Source of the DNA: Polaromonas sp. AET17H-212
GTDB lineage: Bacteria > Pseudomonadota > Gammaproteobacteria > Burkholderiales > Burkholderiaceae_C
DNA length: 64,000 nt
NCBI RefSeq assembly: GCF_002379085.1
Contig: NZ_NBZW01000009.1
Span: 1 to 64,000, forward strand
Direction: 5' to 3'
In this document: piece after piece, positions 37,694 to 46,747 of the stretch
Layout: each line of letters starts with the position of its first letter
How positions within the stretch are numbered: the stretch's first letter is position 1
Position numbers and translations under genes: made by a program
The notes under the pieces: generated by a model
The model's input: only the letters and a program-made list of their open reading frames with translations
Database searches by the model: none
What the model was told of the DNA's origin: nothing

Positions 37694-38347
37694 ATGATGT
37701 GTGCCGCGCGCTCCCTCCCCACTTTCGCAGCAGCCAAGCGGCCGCGAGGCCGCCCACGCAAGACGCCGCAAGAGCGAAATGAAGGCAACCGCCGTCAAGA
37801 TATCGTCAAGGCCGCGGCCAAACTGTTTCGACGCAACGGCTTTAACGGAACGAGCACGCGTGCCATCGCCTGCGCCGCAGGCATGCATTCCGGATCACTG
37901 TTTTGTCACTTCAAAAGCAAGGATGCGCTGTTGTATGAAGTGATGCAGGAAGGCATGCGCAGCGCGCTGGCGCGCCAGATGATCGTGCTGCTTGCCGAAC
38001 ATGACGCTGCGACCACACTGCGGCAATTGATCCGTTCGCATTTCCACACGCTGCTGGGATCGAACAGCGATTTCATGCAGGCAGTGCTCTACGAGTCGCG
38101 CTCTCTCACGACGCGGCAGCGCAGCGTCATCGCAAAGCTGCAAGGCGATTACGAAGCGGCGTGGACGCCTGTGCTCCAGGAACTGGCATCGGCCGGCTGC
38201 CTGCAAGCCGAGGTGCCCCTGGCGCGCCTTTTGATCTTCGGCGCGCTGAACCGGTCAGTACAGTGGTTCGACCCCAAGAAGGGAACCTCGCTTGATGACC
38301 TGACCGATGCAGTGATGGCGCTGTTCATACGCAAGAAGCCGCGATAG
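37694..38347 (+). CDS. TetR family transcriptional regulator
   Basis: 217 aa from ATG 37694 (a second ATG follows directly). An Arg/Lys-rich N-terminal arm (KRPRGRPRKTPQERNEGNRR) precedes the helix-turn-helix DIVKAAAKLFRRNGFNGTSTRAIACAAGMHSGSLFCHFKSKDAL. It lies 135 nt after the acyl-CoA dehydrogenase, same strand, and probably controls the upstream operon in response to an acyl-CoA. Resembles the regulator at 18586 in its DNA-binding domain. Confidence 0.9.
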   Translation: MMCAARSLPTFAAAKRPRGRPRKTPQERNEGNRRQDIVKAAAKLFRRNGFNGTSTRAIACAAGMHSGSLFCHFKSKDALLYEVMQEGMRSALARQMIVLLAEHDAATTLRQLIRSHFHTLLGSNSDFMQAVLYESRSLTTRQRSVIAKLQGDYEAAWTPVLQELASAGCLQAEVPLARLLIFGALNRSVQWFDPKKGTSLDDLTDAVMALFIRKKPR

Positions 38348-38547
38348 TCAGCATCCGTCCGGCCAACCTGTTCACAGGGACTTCCCGACGTGCTGTCCTG
38401 CAGCCTACCCAGCGAGCCGGTCAGACGGACGAGTTGTTGCCGCATAGCTGGCAACCTCACGCCGGAATCCGTTGACCGCCAATGCACCGACCCATTCATC
38501 GCTTCAATTTGTGTTCCCAACGCGTTGCGGAATAATGAAAACTGGTG

Positions 38548-38567
38548 CTTAATGAACGTTCGTTAAG
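38548..38567. promoter_or_regulatory. palindromic operator upstream of TetR gene
   Basis: CTTAATGAACGTTCGTTAAG, a 20-nt palindrome with one mismatched pair, lies 27 nt before the TetR start at 38595. This is the classical form of a TetR-family operator of the AACGnnCGTT type, so autoregulation is likely. Confidence 0.75.
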
Positions 38568-38594
38568 TAGCGTACAAAATACAGGTGATATCCA

Positions 38595-39209
38595 ATGGCG
38601 AAGCCAGCTTTCAGGCATACGCGCAAAGAGATCCTCGGGCTGTCAGTTCCGCTCTTCGCAACGGTCGGATTTGACGGGGTTTCGATGCGTGATATCGCGG
38701 CTGCCGTGGGTGTGACGCCTGCCGCCCTCTACCACCACTTTTCGGACAAAGAGCAGCTCTATCTGGATGCGGTCGGCCATGCCTTCGAAGAAAAAGTGGG
38801 GCCCTTGAAGTCCCTTCTGGAAGGTGGAGAAAACCCCTGGGATCGGCTCGAAGCGTTCGTCGCACTCTTCACGCGCATGCTCGCCAGGGAAAAGGACTTC
38901 AGACGCCTGATGCAATGGGTGCTGCTGGACAGCAATGAGCAGCGCCTGCAAAGCTTGGTGGACTGCGTCTTTCGAGACCTGTTTAGCGCACTGCACAAGC
39001 TCGCCGGTGAGCTCGCCCCGGTCTATGACGCCCACCTTCTTGTCGTTTCGATGTTCGGTCTGGTGATCTACCCTTTTGAAACCCAGTCGGTGCGGCGCTT
39101 CCTGCCGGGCTACCAGCAACAGCACGAAGACCCCGAAGCCATTGCGCGGCATGTCGTCGGCTTGCTGCGCAATGGTCTTGGCATAAACAACGAGGAAAAA
39201 TCACATTAA
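38595..39209 (+). CDS. TetR family transcriptional regulator
   Basis: 204 aa. Helix-turn-helix ILGLSVPLFATVGFDGVSMRDIAAAVGVTPAALYHHFSDKEQLYLDAV, then an all-helical ligand domain. A clear palindrome just upstream suggests it represses itself. It is followed after 65 nt by the exported Ala/Lys-rich protein gene on the same strand, which it may also control. Ligand unknown. Confidence 0.93.
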   Translation: MAKPAFRHTRKEILGLSVPLFATVGFDGVSMRDIAAAVGVTPAALYHHFSDKEQLYLDAVGHAFEEKVGPLKSLLEGGENPWDRLEAFVALFTRMLAREKDFRRLMQWVLLDSNEQRLQSLVDCVFRDLFSALHKLAGELAPVYDAHLLVVSMFGLVIYPFETQSVRRFLPGYQQQHEDPEAIARHVVGLLRNGLGINNEEKSH

Positions 39210-39274
39210 CGCCCGGCCCAGGGCAAACGTGTGGAGCAGACGTCCCTGCTCCATGACTGCAAGGAGAAAAAGCG

Positions 39275-39862
39275 ATGAAACTGCAAAAATGGTTGATCCT
39301 GTCTGCATTGGTGGTGGGCGCAAGTGCGCAGGCTGCGGGAGAACCCGCAGCAAAGGCGGGCGAGGCGGCCAAGGTGTCCGTGCTGCAGAAAGCGGAGGAA
39401 GGCGCGAAGAAAGCGGCCGAGGAAGCTAAAGAGGCAACGCGCAAAGCCGCAGAAGCCGCCCAGCGGGCTGCAGAGAAGGCTGAACAGGCAGTCAGTGACG
39501 CCTCGCAGAAAACTGCGGAAGCCGCCCGGCAGGCAGCGCGAGACGCTGATGAAGCTGCCAAAAAGGCTGTACGGAAGACCGCAGAAGCGACCAAGAAAGC
39601 GACCGCAGCCACCAAAGAGGCTGCACAGAAGGCAGAAGAAGCCGCTAAAAAAGCAGCCGTAGCCACTAAGGAATCTGCACAGAAAGCCGGGGAAGCCGCC
39701 AAAAAAGCGGCCAAGTCGGGCAAGGAGGCGGCGCAGAAAGCGGCCGAAGCCACGCGGGAAGCCGCACGAAAAGCCATGGAAGCCACCCGGGAGGCTGCCG
39801 ACAAGGCGCTTGAGGCAACCAAAGAAACGGCCAAAAACGTCAAGGATGCCGTAACGAAGTAA
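39275..39862 (+). CDS. exported Ala/Lys/Glu-rich helical repeat protein
   Basis: 195 aa, no family I can name. Residues 1-20 form a signal peptide (KLQKWLILSALVVGASAQA). The rest is a near-continuous 11-residue-type amphipathic repeat built on AAxKAxEAAxKA units, very rich in Ala, Lys and Glu, without Cys, Pro-rich or membrane parts; it should form a long periplasmic helix or coiled coil. Preceded by AAGGAG and followed by a hairpin terminator. The C-terminal half of the next gene uses similar repeats. Confidence 0.8.
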   Translation: MKLQKWLILSALVVGASAQAAGEPAAKAGEAAKVSVLQKAEEGAKKAAEEAKEATRKAAEAAQRAAEKAEQAVSDASQKTAEAARQAARDADEAAKKAVRKTAEATKKATAATKEAAQKAEEAAKKAAVATKESAQKAGEAAKKAAKSGKEAAQKAAEATREAARKAMEATREAADKALEATKETAKNVKDAVTK

Positions 39863-39868
39863 CCCTTG

Positions 39869-39898
39869 TCGGGCAGGCTGCCTGCCCGATAGTTTTTC
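39869..39898 (+). terminator. Rho-independent terminator
   Basis: A perfect 9-bp stem, TCGGGCAGG / CCTGCCCGA (39869-39889, loop CTG), followed by TTTTT at 39893-39897. It separates the exported repeat-protein gene from the next gene. Confidence 0.9.
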
Positions 39899-39949
39899 AG
39901 ATCGTTGCGCTTTTATTTTTTATTTTTATCACTGATAGAGAGGAATCCA

Positions 39950-40387
39950 ATGTCTGAATCCAACACGCCCGGCTCCATGAGCAAAGACAAACTGATCGCC
40001 GACATGAAGCGCATCGTCGCCGATGCCGATGAGCTCCTGCGCGCCACCGCCGATCAAGCGGGCGAGAAGGTCGCCGGCTTGCGCACCCGCCTTGAGGCAA
40101 ACCTGAAGGCAGCCCCAGGCCGCCTTGCCGAGTTCGCGGCTACGGACGTCAACAAAACTACGCAAGACATCCGGGACGCGCTGCAAAAAATCTCGGATGC
40201 GGCCACCCAATCTTCTGAAGCCGCCAGGGAAGCAGCGCAGAAAGCCGAGGACTCGGTCAAAAAAGCAACTGAGTCTGGCAAGGAAGCAGCCCAGCATGCG
40301 GCAGAAGCCGCCAGGGATGCCGCCAACAAGGCACTGAATGCAATCACGGAGATGGCCAGGAAAGCCAAAGACGCCATCAACAAGTAG
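39950..40387 (+). CDS. DUF883/YqjD-like protein with Ala/Lys-rich repeat tail
   Basis: 145 aa from ATG 39950 (AGAGAGG upstream). Residues 10-55 (SKDKLIADMKRIVADADELL and on) match the N-terminal part of ElaB/YqjD/DUF883 proteins. Instead of the C-terminal membrane helix of that family, the protein continues with AAREAAQKAEDSVKKATESG-type repeats like those of the neighbour at 39275. It is a soluble helical protein of unknown role; phasin-like surface binding is one possibility. Confidence 0.78.
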   Translation: MSESNTPGSMSKDKLIADMKRIVADADELLRATADQAGEKVAGLRTRLEANLKAAPGRLAEFAATDVNKTTQDIRDALQKISDAATQSSEAAREAAQKAEDSVKKATESGKEAAQHAAEAARDAANKALNAITEMARKAKDAINK

Positions 40388-40400
40388 AGGTTTTGGCAAG

Positions 40401-40432
40401 CACGGCCTGTCCGCATGAGCGGGCGGGCCGTG
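40401..40432 (+). terminator. hairpin after the DUF883-like gene
   Basis: CACGGCC (40401-40407) pairs with GGCCGTG (40426-40432), with an inner CCGC/GCGG stem. No T-run follows, so it may be a Rho-dependent or weak terminator. Confidence 0.45.
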
Positions 40433-40618
40433 GGAGGCACGCACTTTAGATCAATTCCCCCGCGGGTGCCTGAGGCGATGCCATGTCCGTTGCGGCCGCA
40501 CAGGTTGTTGGCATTTTTCATGTGCGGTACAGCCATGACATCAGGTTGTTCATATCAGCACTTCGCAAGATTTTCCAGCATGCTGGATGAATCAACCAAT
40601 AAAAAAAGTACCCTCCTT

Positions 40619-41692
40619 ATGAAAAGAAAACACTTGCTCCCGTCCCTGGCGCTGGGCGCACTCCTGAGCGCTTGCGGCAAAGCGCCGGAGGCCCCTGCTG
40701 CATCGAATACGACAAGCCATCCCCTGCCGGTCATGACCGCGTCCACCGGGGCGCCGCTCGAATATACGGCGGTCGGCTCGGTGGTGTCGGACCAGCGCGT
40801 CGAGGTCGCCTCGCGGCTGAGCGGCTATATCCGCGACATCCTGGTGCAGGAGGGCGACCGGGTGCGGCGCGGGCAGTTGCTGGCCCGGCTGGACGCGTCG
40901 GACGTGGAAGGCGGCATTCGCCAGGGCCAGGCGGCGGGCGGCGCGGCAGAGGCGGCGCTGCGCGATGCACAGATTGACCTGGAGCGCTTCGAGCGTTTGT
41001 TCGAGCGTGGCAGCGTCTCGGACAACGAATTGCGCAAGGTGCGCCTGAAGTTCGAGGCCGCGCGCGAGGCCCGTAACCAGACGCGCGCCGGGCTCGACAC
41101 GGCGCTGGCCCAGCGCGCCTACGCCGAAATCACCAGCCCGGTGGACGGCGTGGTGGTGGCGCGCCACAAACGAACGGGCGACCTCGCCCTGCCCGGCATG
41201 CCGCTGCTGACCCTGGAGTCGGGCCGCGGCCTGTTGTTCGAGACCTTCGTGGCGGAGGGCCAAGTCGCCGCCATCGCGGCCGGCCAGCCGGTGCAAGTCA
41301 ACATCGACGGCGTGCCCGCGCCGCTCAAGGGCACGGTGAGCCGGGTGGTGCGCTCGGGCGACCCGGTCTCGCGCAGCTACCAGGTCAAGATCGCCCTGCC
41401 CGAAACGGCGGGGCTGATGCCCGGCATGTTCGGGCGCGCGGCGTTCGGGCTCGGTGCGAGCCCGGCGCCACTGGTGCCCAGACGGGCGCTGGTCGAACGT
41501 GGCGGGCTCACCGGTGTCTTCGTGGTGGACGGCGAAGGCCGGGCACGCTTTCGCTGGCTGCGCATAGCCCGCGAGTGGCCCGATCAGGTCGAGGTGAGTG
41601 CTGGTCTGGCCGCCGATGAGCGCTTCGTGGCAGCGGCTACACCGGCCCTGCGCGAGGGCGACCGCGTCACCGCCGCGAAGGAGGCGCAATGA
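40619..41692 (+). CDS. RND efflux periplasmic adaptor, lipoprotein
   Basis: 357 aa. The start is ATG 40619, giving a lipoprotein signal MKRKHLLPSLALGALLSAC with acylated Cys19. Then the membrane-fusion-protein order: beta-barrel and lipoyl half-motif RLSGYIRDILVQEGDRVRRGQLLARLD, a helical hairpin, the second lipoyl half YAEITSPVDGVVVARHKRTGD, and a C-terminal barrel. It links the inner-membrane pump encoded next (ATGA overlap) to the outer-membrane channel. Confidence 0.93.
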   Translation: MKRKHLLPSLALGALLSACGKAPEAPAASNTTSHPLPVMTASTGAPLEYTAVGSVVSDQRVEVASRLSGYIRDILVQEGDRVRRGQLLARLDASDVEGGIRQGQAAGGAAEAALRDAQIDLERFERLFERGSVSDNELRKVRLKFEAAREARNQTRAGLDTALAQRAYAEITSPVDGVVVARHKRTGDLALPGMPLLTLESGRGLLFETFVAEGQVAAIAAGQPVQVNIDGVPAPLKGTVSRVVRSGDPVSRSYQVKIALPETAGLMPGMFGRAAFGLGASPAPLVPRRALVERGGLTGVFVVDGEGRARFRWLRIAREWPDQVEVSAGLAADERFVAAATPALREGDRVTAAKEAQ

Positions 41693-44600
41693 ACCAGCAC
41701 AAGCTCAACAGCGCCGGCCGCCTGGCGAATCTCTTTGTCACCTCCAAGCTGACCATTTTGTTCATGCTGGCCTGCATCCTGCTGGGGCTGCTGGCCGTGA
41801 CGCTGACCCCGCGCGAGGAAAACCCCCAGATCGTGGTGCCCGGCGCCCAGGTATGGGTGACACTGCCCGGAGCCTCTGCCGAGGAGGTGGAGGAGCTGGT
41901 GATCCGCCCGCTGGAGGGCATCGTCAAACAGATTGCCGGCGTTGATCACACGTATGCGACCGCCGTGAATTCGATGGGCGTGCTGATGGTGCAGTTCAAG
42001 GTCGGCGAGGACAAGGAAAAATCGCTGGTCAAACTCTACGACCGGGTGCTGGGGCAGCGCGAGCGCCTGCCTGCGGGCGCGGGCGAGCCGCTGATTCGCA
42101 GCGTGGATGTGGACGACGTGCCCATTGTCACCGTCACGCTGGCCTCCGAGATCTACGACGATTACGCCCTGAAGCGTCTGGCCGACCGCCTGATGGAAGG
42201 ACTGCGCAGCCTGGACAAGGTCTCTGCCATTTCCGTCAAGGGCGGGCGCGACCGGGAACTGCGCATCGAACTGGACCCGCAGCGCCTGCAGGCCTTCGGC
42301 GTCACGCTGGACCAGGTGCATGCCACCCTGCGCGCAAGCAATGTCGCCGCGCCCCTGGGAACGGTCGTGCAACAGGGCCAAAACCGCCAGGTGTTCCTGG
42401 ACGGCTTTCTGAGCTCGGCGCAAGACCTCAAGCGCGTGATCGTGGGCAGCCATGCCGGGCGCCCGATCTATCTGGGCGATGTGGCACAGGTCGTCGACGG
42501 TCCGCCGCAAGAGCGCACGCACCTGAGCCGTCTTACATTTGGCCCGGCCGATGCGCGCTTTGGCAAGACGCAGCAGGCGGAGATGCCGGCCGTCACGCTG
42601 GCCGTGGCCAAGAAAGCCGGTAGCAACGCCGTCTTTGTTGCCAACGATGTGCTGGAGCGCATCGAGCGGATGAAGGCCCAATTCGTACCGGCAGGGGTCG
42701 AACTGGTCGTCACCCGCAATGACGGCGAGAAGGCGGATGCCGCCGTCAGCGGGCTGATCGAGCACCTGGGTATCGCGGTGCTGGCCGTGTTTCTGGTGAC
42801 TGCCGCGTTCCTGGGCCTCAAGGAGGCACTGATCGTGGGCGTGACCGTGCCGCTGATCCTGGCCCTGACCCTGGGCGCTGCCTATCTCTTTGGCCTGTCC
42901 ATCAACCGCGTTTCGCTGTTCGCGCTCATCCTGTCGCTGGGGCTGCTGGTCGATGGCGCGATTGTCGTGATCGAAAACATCCACCGCAACTACAGCCGTC
43001 TTGGCAAGCAGGACAAACGCCGGGTCACGGTGCAGGCCACCAACGAAATCGGTAACCCCACCAACCTGGCGACGCTGGCGGTGATGTTGGTTTTCGGATC
43101 GCTGCTGGTGGTCAGCGGTATGCCGGGGCAGTATTTCTACCCGGTGGCCTTCAACGTGCCGGTCGCCATGGCGGCCTCGCTCTTGGTGGCCTACGCGGTG
43201 GTGCCCTGGGCCGCCAACCGCTGGCTCAAGCCCGGTGAAGGGCACGATCTGGAAGACCACGATACCCAGGACCGCCTGCACCGGTTCTACCGCGCCATCA
43301 TGTCGCCGCTGGTGGATCGCTCGCGCAGCCGCTGGCTCGTTTTTCTGTTGGCGGGGCTGGCGATCGCCTTGTCGTTGCTGCAACCCGCTTGGCAGCTCCT
43401 GCGCCCGGCCGGTTTGAGCGGGCCGCAGTCCTGGTTCGGCGTTGAGCTGGCCATGATGCCCAAGGACGACAAGAACACCTTCAACATCACCCTGGACCTG
43501 CCCGCGACCGCGCCGGTGGAGACGACCGACCAGTTCGCGCGCGAAGTCGGTGCGCTGCTGCGCGAGAACGCCTACGTTCGCAACTACCAGAGCTGGATCG
43601 GCGAGGCCGGCGTGATCGACTTCAATGGCTTGCTGCGTGGCGCCGGCAACAAGCAGGGGGCGCACGTCGCCGAGATCCGCGTCAACCTGCTGGACAAGTC
43701 CGATCGGAGTAAGACCTCGATCGACATCGTGCGCGAATTGCGGCCTGCGGTGCAGGCTGTGGCCGCGCGTTACCCCGGCAGTACGGTGCAACTGGTGGAA
43801 GACCCGCCGGGGCCGCCGGTGCGCGCTACCGTCCTGGCCGAAATCTATGGCAAGGATCTACCGCAGTTGCGCGCGCTGTCCGCGCAGGTCAAAGCGGCCT
43901 TCCAGCAGACGCGCGACATGGTGGAGGTGACCGACTCCGAGGCCCGGGACGTCTACCAGTACCGCCTGACGGTTGACCGGGAAAAGGCCGCGCTGTCCGG
44001 GCTGAGCGTGGCCGAAGTAGCGGTCGCGCTGCGTCGCCTGATCGATGGTGAGGAAATGGGTCGGGCCCGCATCGCCGGCGAGAAGAACCCGGTGTCCATC
44101 CGCTTGCAGATTCCCCGGCGCCACCAGATCGACCCCGCGTTGCTGGCACGCGTGTCTGTGACCAACCGGCAGGGCCAGCGGGTGCCGCTGTCCGAGCTGG
44201 TGCAAGTCGTCCCCGGCGCAGTCGACCGGGCGATCTCGCACAAGGATGGCGAGCGCGTCACCTACGTCGGCGGCGAACTCGAATCCACCGCCCCCGTCTA
44301 TGCCGTGCTCGACCTTGACCGGCGACTGGACGGCTTGCTGCTCGCCGATGGCAGCCGCCTCACCACCGGCAACCTGCGCCTGAACCCGGTGGCGCCCGAC
44401 ACCCTGGAGGGCCCGCGCCTGCTGTGGGACGGCGAACTGCGCATGACGCTGGATACCTACCGCGACATGCTGGGCGCGCTGGGCCTGGCGCTCACCTTCA
44501 TCTTTCTGGTGCTGGTGGCTTATTACCAGTCGTTCAGCCTGCCGCTGGTTGCCATGGCGGCGATCCCGCTGGGACTGGCCGGCATCTTTCCGGGGCACTG

Positions 44601-44970
44601 GCTCATGGGGCAGCCCTTCACGGCCACGTCCATGATCGGCATCATTGCGCTGGCCGGGGTGGTGGTGCGCAACTCGCTGCTCATCATCGATTTCGTGCTG
44701 GATTACCGGCGCCAGGGCATGGACTTGCGCGAGGCCATCCTCGAAGCTGGCGCGGTGCGCCTACGGCCCATCCTGCTCACCGCTTTGGCCATCGTGCTGG
44801 GCAGCGCCGTGATGCTGACCGACCCGGTGTTCGGCGGGCTGGCGATCTCGCTGATTTTTGGCACGCTGGCCTCCACCGTGCTCACCCTGGTCGTGGTGCC
44901 GCTGTTGCTGTATCTGCTGCTGCGCTACAAGGACCAGAAAGAAGCAAGCCTGAAAAAAGGAACCCCATGA
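41689..44970 (+). CDS. RND family efflux pump, inner-membrane permease
   Basis: 1093 aa, full length for an AcrB/MdtB-like proton antiporter with twelve membrane helices and two large periplasmic loops. Helix 4 reads GLLVDGAIVVIENIHRNYS; AcrB has two Asp here, and this protein keeps the first and has Gly for the second. The second half has SMIGIIALAGVVVRNSLLIIDF and LRPILLTALAIVLGSAVM. It overlaps both the adaptor and the TolC-like gene by 4 nt, forming a tripartite export operon. Substrate unknown. Confidence 0.95.
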   Translation: MNQHKLNSAGRLANLFVTSKLTILFMLACILLGLLAVTLTPREENPQIVVPGAQVWVTLPGASAEEVEELVIRPLEGIVKQIAGVDHTYATAVNSMGVLMVQFKVGEDKEKSLVKLYDRVLGQRERLPAGAGEPLIRSVDVDDVPIVTVTLASEIYDDYALKRLADRLMEGLRSLDKVSAISVKGGRDRELRIELDPQRLQAFGVTLDQVHATLRASNVAAPLGTVVQQGQNRQVFLDGFLSSAQDLKRVIVGSHAGRPIYLGDVAQVVDGPPQERTHLSRLTFGPADARFGKTQQAEMPAVTLAVAKKAGSNAVFVANDVLERIERMKAQFVPAGVELVVTRNDGEKADAAVSGLIEHLGIAVLAVFLVTAAFLGLKEALIVGVTVPLILALTLGAAYLFGLSINRVSLFALILSLGLLVDGAIVVIENIHRNYSRLGKQDKRRVTVQATNEIGNPTNLATLAVMLVFGSLLVVSGMPGQYFYPVAFNVPVAMAASLLVAYAVVPWAANRWLKPGEGHDLEDHDTQDRLHRFYRAIMSPLVDRSRSRWLVFLLAGLAIALSLLQPAWQLLRPAGLSGPQSWFGVELAMMPKDDKNTFNITLDLPATAPVETTDQFAREVGALLRENAYVRNYQSWIGEAGVIDFNGLLRGAGNKQGAHVAEIRVNLLDKSDRSKTSIDIVRELRPAVQAVAARYPGSTVQLVEDPPGPPVRATVLAEIYGKDLPQLRALSAQVKAAFQQTRDMVEVTDSEARDVYQYRLTVDREKAALSGLSVAEVAVALRRLIDGEEMGRARIAGEKNPVSIRLQIPRRHQIDPALLARVSVTNRQGQRVPLSELVQVVPGAVDRAISHKDGERVTYVGGELESTAPVYAVLDLDRRLDGLLLADGSRLTTGNLRLNPVAPDTLEGPRLLWDGELRMTLDTYRDMLGALGLALTFIFLVLVAYYQSFSLPLVAMAAIPLGLAGIFPGHWLMGQPFTATSMIGIIALAGVVVRNSLLIIDFVLDYRRQGMDLREAILEAGAVRLRPILLTALAIVLGSAVMLTDPVFGGLAISLIFGTLASTVLTLVVVPLLLYLLLRYKDQKEASLKKGTP

Positions 44971-46262
44971 ACCGCTCGATAAAAGTTCGCGGCCTGTTGC
45001 CGCTGGCGGCTCTGGCCGCTGCGCTGCTTGCCGGCAACGCCGCCGCCGAGTCCTTGCAACAGGCATGGGACATTGCACTGACCGTTGACCGTGGGCTCAA
45101 AGCCTCACGCGAAAGCACCGCAGCCGCCGCAAGCCTGCTGGAGGCCGCGAAATCCGCCCGCCTGCCCAACCTGGCGCTGGAGGCGGGCTATACCGCCCTC
45201 GATAAGGCACCGGCGGCCAGGGTTGATTTTTTTGGCCAGTCGCTGCAAATGCCGCTGGCACAGCGGGAAAGCGCCGCCTACAAGGCCATGGCGACGCTGC
45301 CGCTCTACACCGGTGGTCGCATTGAGCGCGGCATTGACGCGGCCACGGCAGGCATGGATGCGGCGCGGCTGGGCGAAAGCGCCGACGCACAGAACCTCAA
45401 ACTGCGCGTGGCGGATGCCTATGTCAACGTGCTGCGCGCCAGCCGCATGCTGAAGGTCACTGAGAGCCACGTCGCCAGCCTGCAGGCCCATGCGCGTGAC
45501 GTGGGCAACCTGCACGAGCAGGGCATGGTGGCCAAAAGCGACCTGCTCTCGGTGCAGGTGGCCCTGGCCGATGCGCGCCAGCGCCATCTGCAGGTGGCCA
45601 ATGGGCTGGATCTGGCGCGCGCCGCCTACAACCGCCTGCTGGGGCGGCCGCTGGATCAGTCCGTCTCGCTCGACGACCTGTCGCCCGAGGCGACGCAGGC
45701 TCAGTTTCACGCCCTGACCGAGCGGGCACTGGCCCGGCGCAGTGAGCTGGCGGCACTGGCGCGTCAGATTGAAGCGATGCGCCACCAGGCCGCCGCCGTG
45801 CGCGGCGAAACCGCCCCGCAGGTCGCGCTGTCCGGCGGTTACGGCTACCAGGAGAATCGCTATCAGGTACACCCGGGGCAATGGATGGTCACCCTGGGGG
45901 TCAAGTGGAGCCTGTTCGATGGCGGCGTGGCCGGCCACCGCGCCAGCGCTGTCGAGCGCCAGGCCGCAGCATTGACGGAGCAGCGCGACGACCTGGCCTC
46001 CATCATCGCCCTGCAGGTCCGCCAGACCTGGCTGGATGTGGAAGAGACCCGCAAGCGCCTCATCGTCACCCAGTCGGCCATCGCCCAGGCCGAGGAGAAC
46101 CTGCTCGTGGCGCGCGACCGCTATGCCAACGGCCTGTCCACCCATACCGAGGTTCTGAATGCCGAGACCTTGCGCACGGGCAGCGAGAGTAACCACGCCA
46201 ATGCGCTGTTTGATGCCGCACTGGCGGGGCTGCGGCTCAAGCGCGCCACAGGCGAACTCTGA
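44967..46262 (+). CDS. TolC-family outer-membrane efflux protein
   Basis: 431 aa from ATG 44967, overlapping the pump stop. A signal peptide (residues 1-27, ending NAAAE) is followed by two OEP repeats: one around SLQQAWDIALTVDRGLKASRE and one with ALARRSELAALARQIEAM and VKWSLFDGGVAGHRASAVERQ. Long helical segments form the periplasmic tunnel. It completes the adaptor-pump-channel set with the two genes upstream. Confidence 0.93.
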   Translation: MNRSIKVRGLLPLAALAAALLAGNAAAESLQQAWDIALTVDRGLKASRESTAAAASLLEAAKSARLPNLALEAGYTALDKAPAARVDFFGQSLQMPLAQRESAAYKAMATLPLYTGGRIERGIDAATAGMDAARLGESADAQNLKLRVADAYVNVLRASRMLKVTESHVASLQAHARDVGNLHEQGMVAKSDLLSVQVALADARQRHLQVANGLDLARAAYNRLLGRPLDQSVSLDDLSPEATQAQFHALTERALARRSELAALARQIEAMRHQAAAVRGETAPQVALSGGYGYQENRYQVHPGQWMVTLGVKWSLFDGGVAGHRASAVERQAAALTEQRDDLASIIALQVRQTWLDVEETRKRLIVTQSAIAQAEENLLVARDRYANGLSTHTEVLNAETLRTGSESNHANALFDAALAGLRLKRATGEL

Positions 46263-46747
46263 GTTTGGCGAGAATGGTGTGGCAGCTTTGAGTTTGAATC
46301 TGCTATCCGGCGAAACTACGCCTGCTAAAGCAACCAAGAAGTTGCTATTGCCGCTGCGGAAATCTGCCGAGCAATTGAGGGCGATGGCCCCGCAGTTTTT
46401 AGCCTCCGTTGGGCACACTTTGCCACGAGGCTAGGGGGTCTGGGCGGCAGAACGCCGCGACGCGGAGGTTGACGAGTCGGAAGGTGCGGGCATTGCTCTG
46501 GCGGGAAGTGTCCGAATTTCTATGTGTGAGGCGGGAGAAACGTTCCCACAGCGACTGGCGCGGTGGAAAATTTGATTTCATCTTAGAACTTATGTGTAGA
46601 TTTTGACGCAGTAAGAAATTAATGGATGATCGGTTCTACTGCGCTTGTTCTGGGCTCAGCGAATCACCCCCACGCCGCCGTTGAGGCCGCACGACATCCT
46701 GGTAAGCCGATGTCGCGGCCGCAGCCGAAACCCCGGCAAGCGCCAAG
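46263..46747. other. 485-nt stretch without a supported gene
   Basis: Convergent region between the efflux operon and the minus-strand TauD gene. A 60-codon minus-strand frame (46399-46581) exists but has no ribosome site or family resemblance. No clear terminator hairpin with a T-run was seen. Base composition drops around 46560-46640. The content looks like degraded sequence. Confidence 0.5.

Noticed and set aside
36086..37888. 600-codon minus-strand open frame
   Set aside because: Antisense to the acyl-CoA dehydrogenase at 36365 and AtuA; no family resemblance and no ribosome site.
39275..40387. Tandem DNA repeats resembling a CRISPR array
   Set aside because: Periodicity comes from coding of Ala/Lys-rich helices; there are no constant repeats with unique spacers.
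41584..43791. 735-codon minus-strand open frame
   Set aside because: Antisense to the RND pump and adaptor genes; composition His/Arg/Gln-rich, typical of the complement of GC-rich coding DNA, with no domain.
46399..46581. 60-codon minus-strand frame in the gap after the efflux operon
   Set aside because: No ribosome site, no recognisable family and no conserved context; kept only as part of the gap description.
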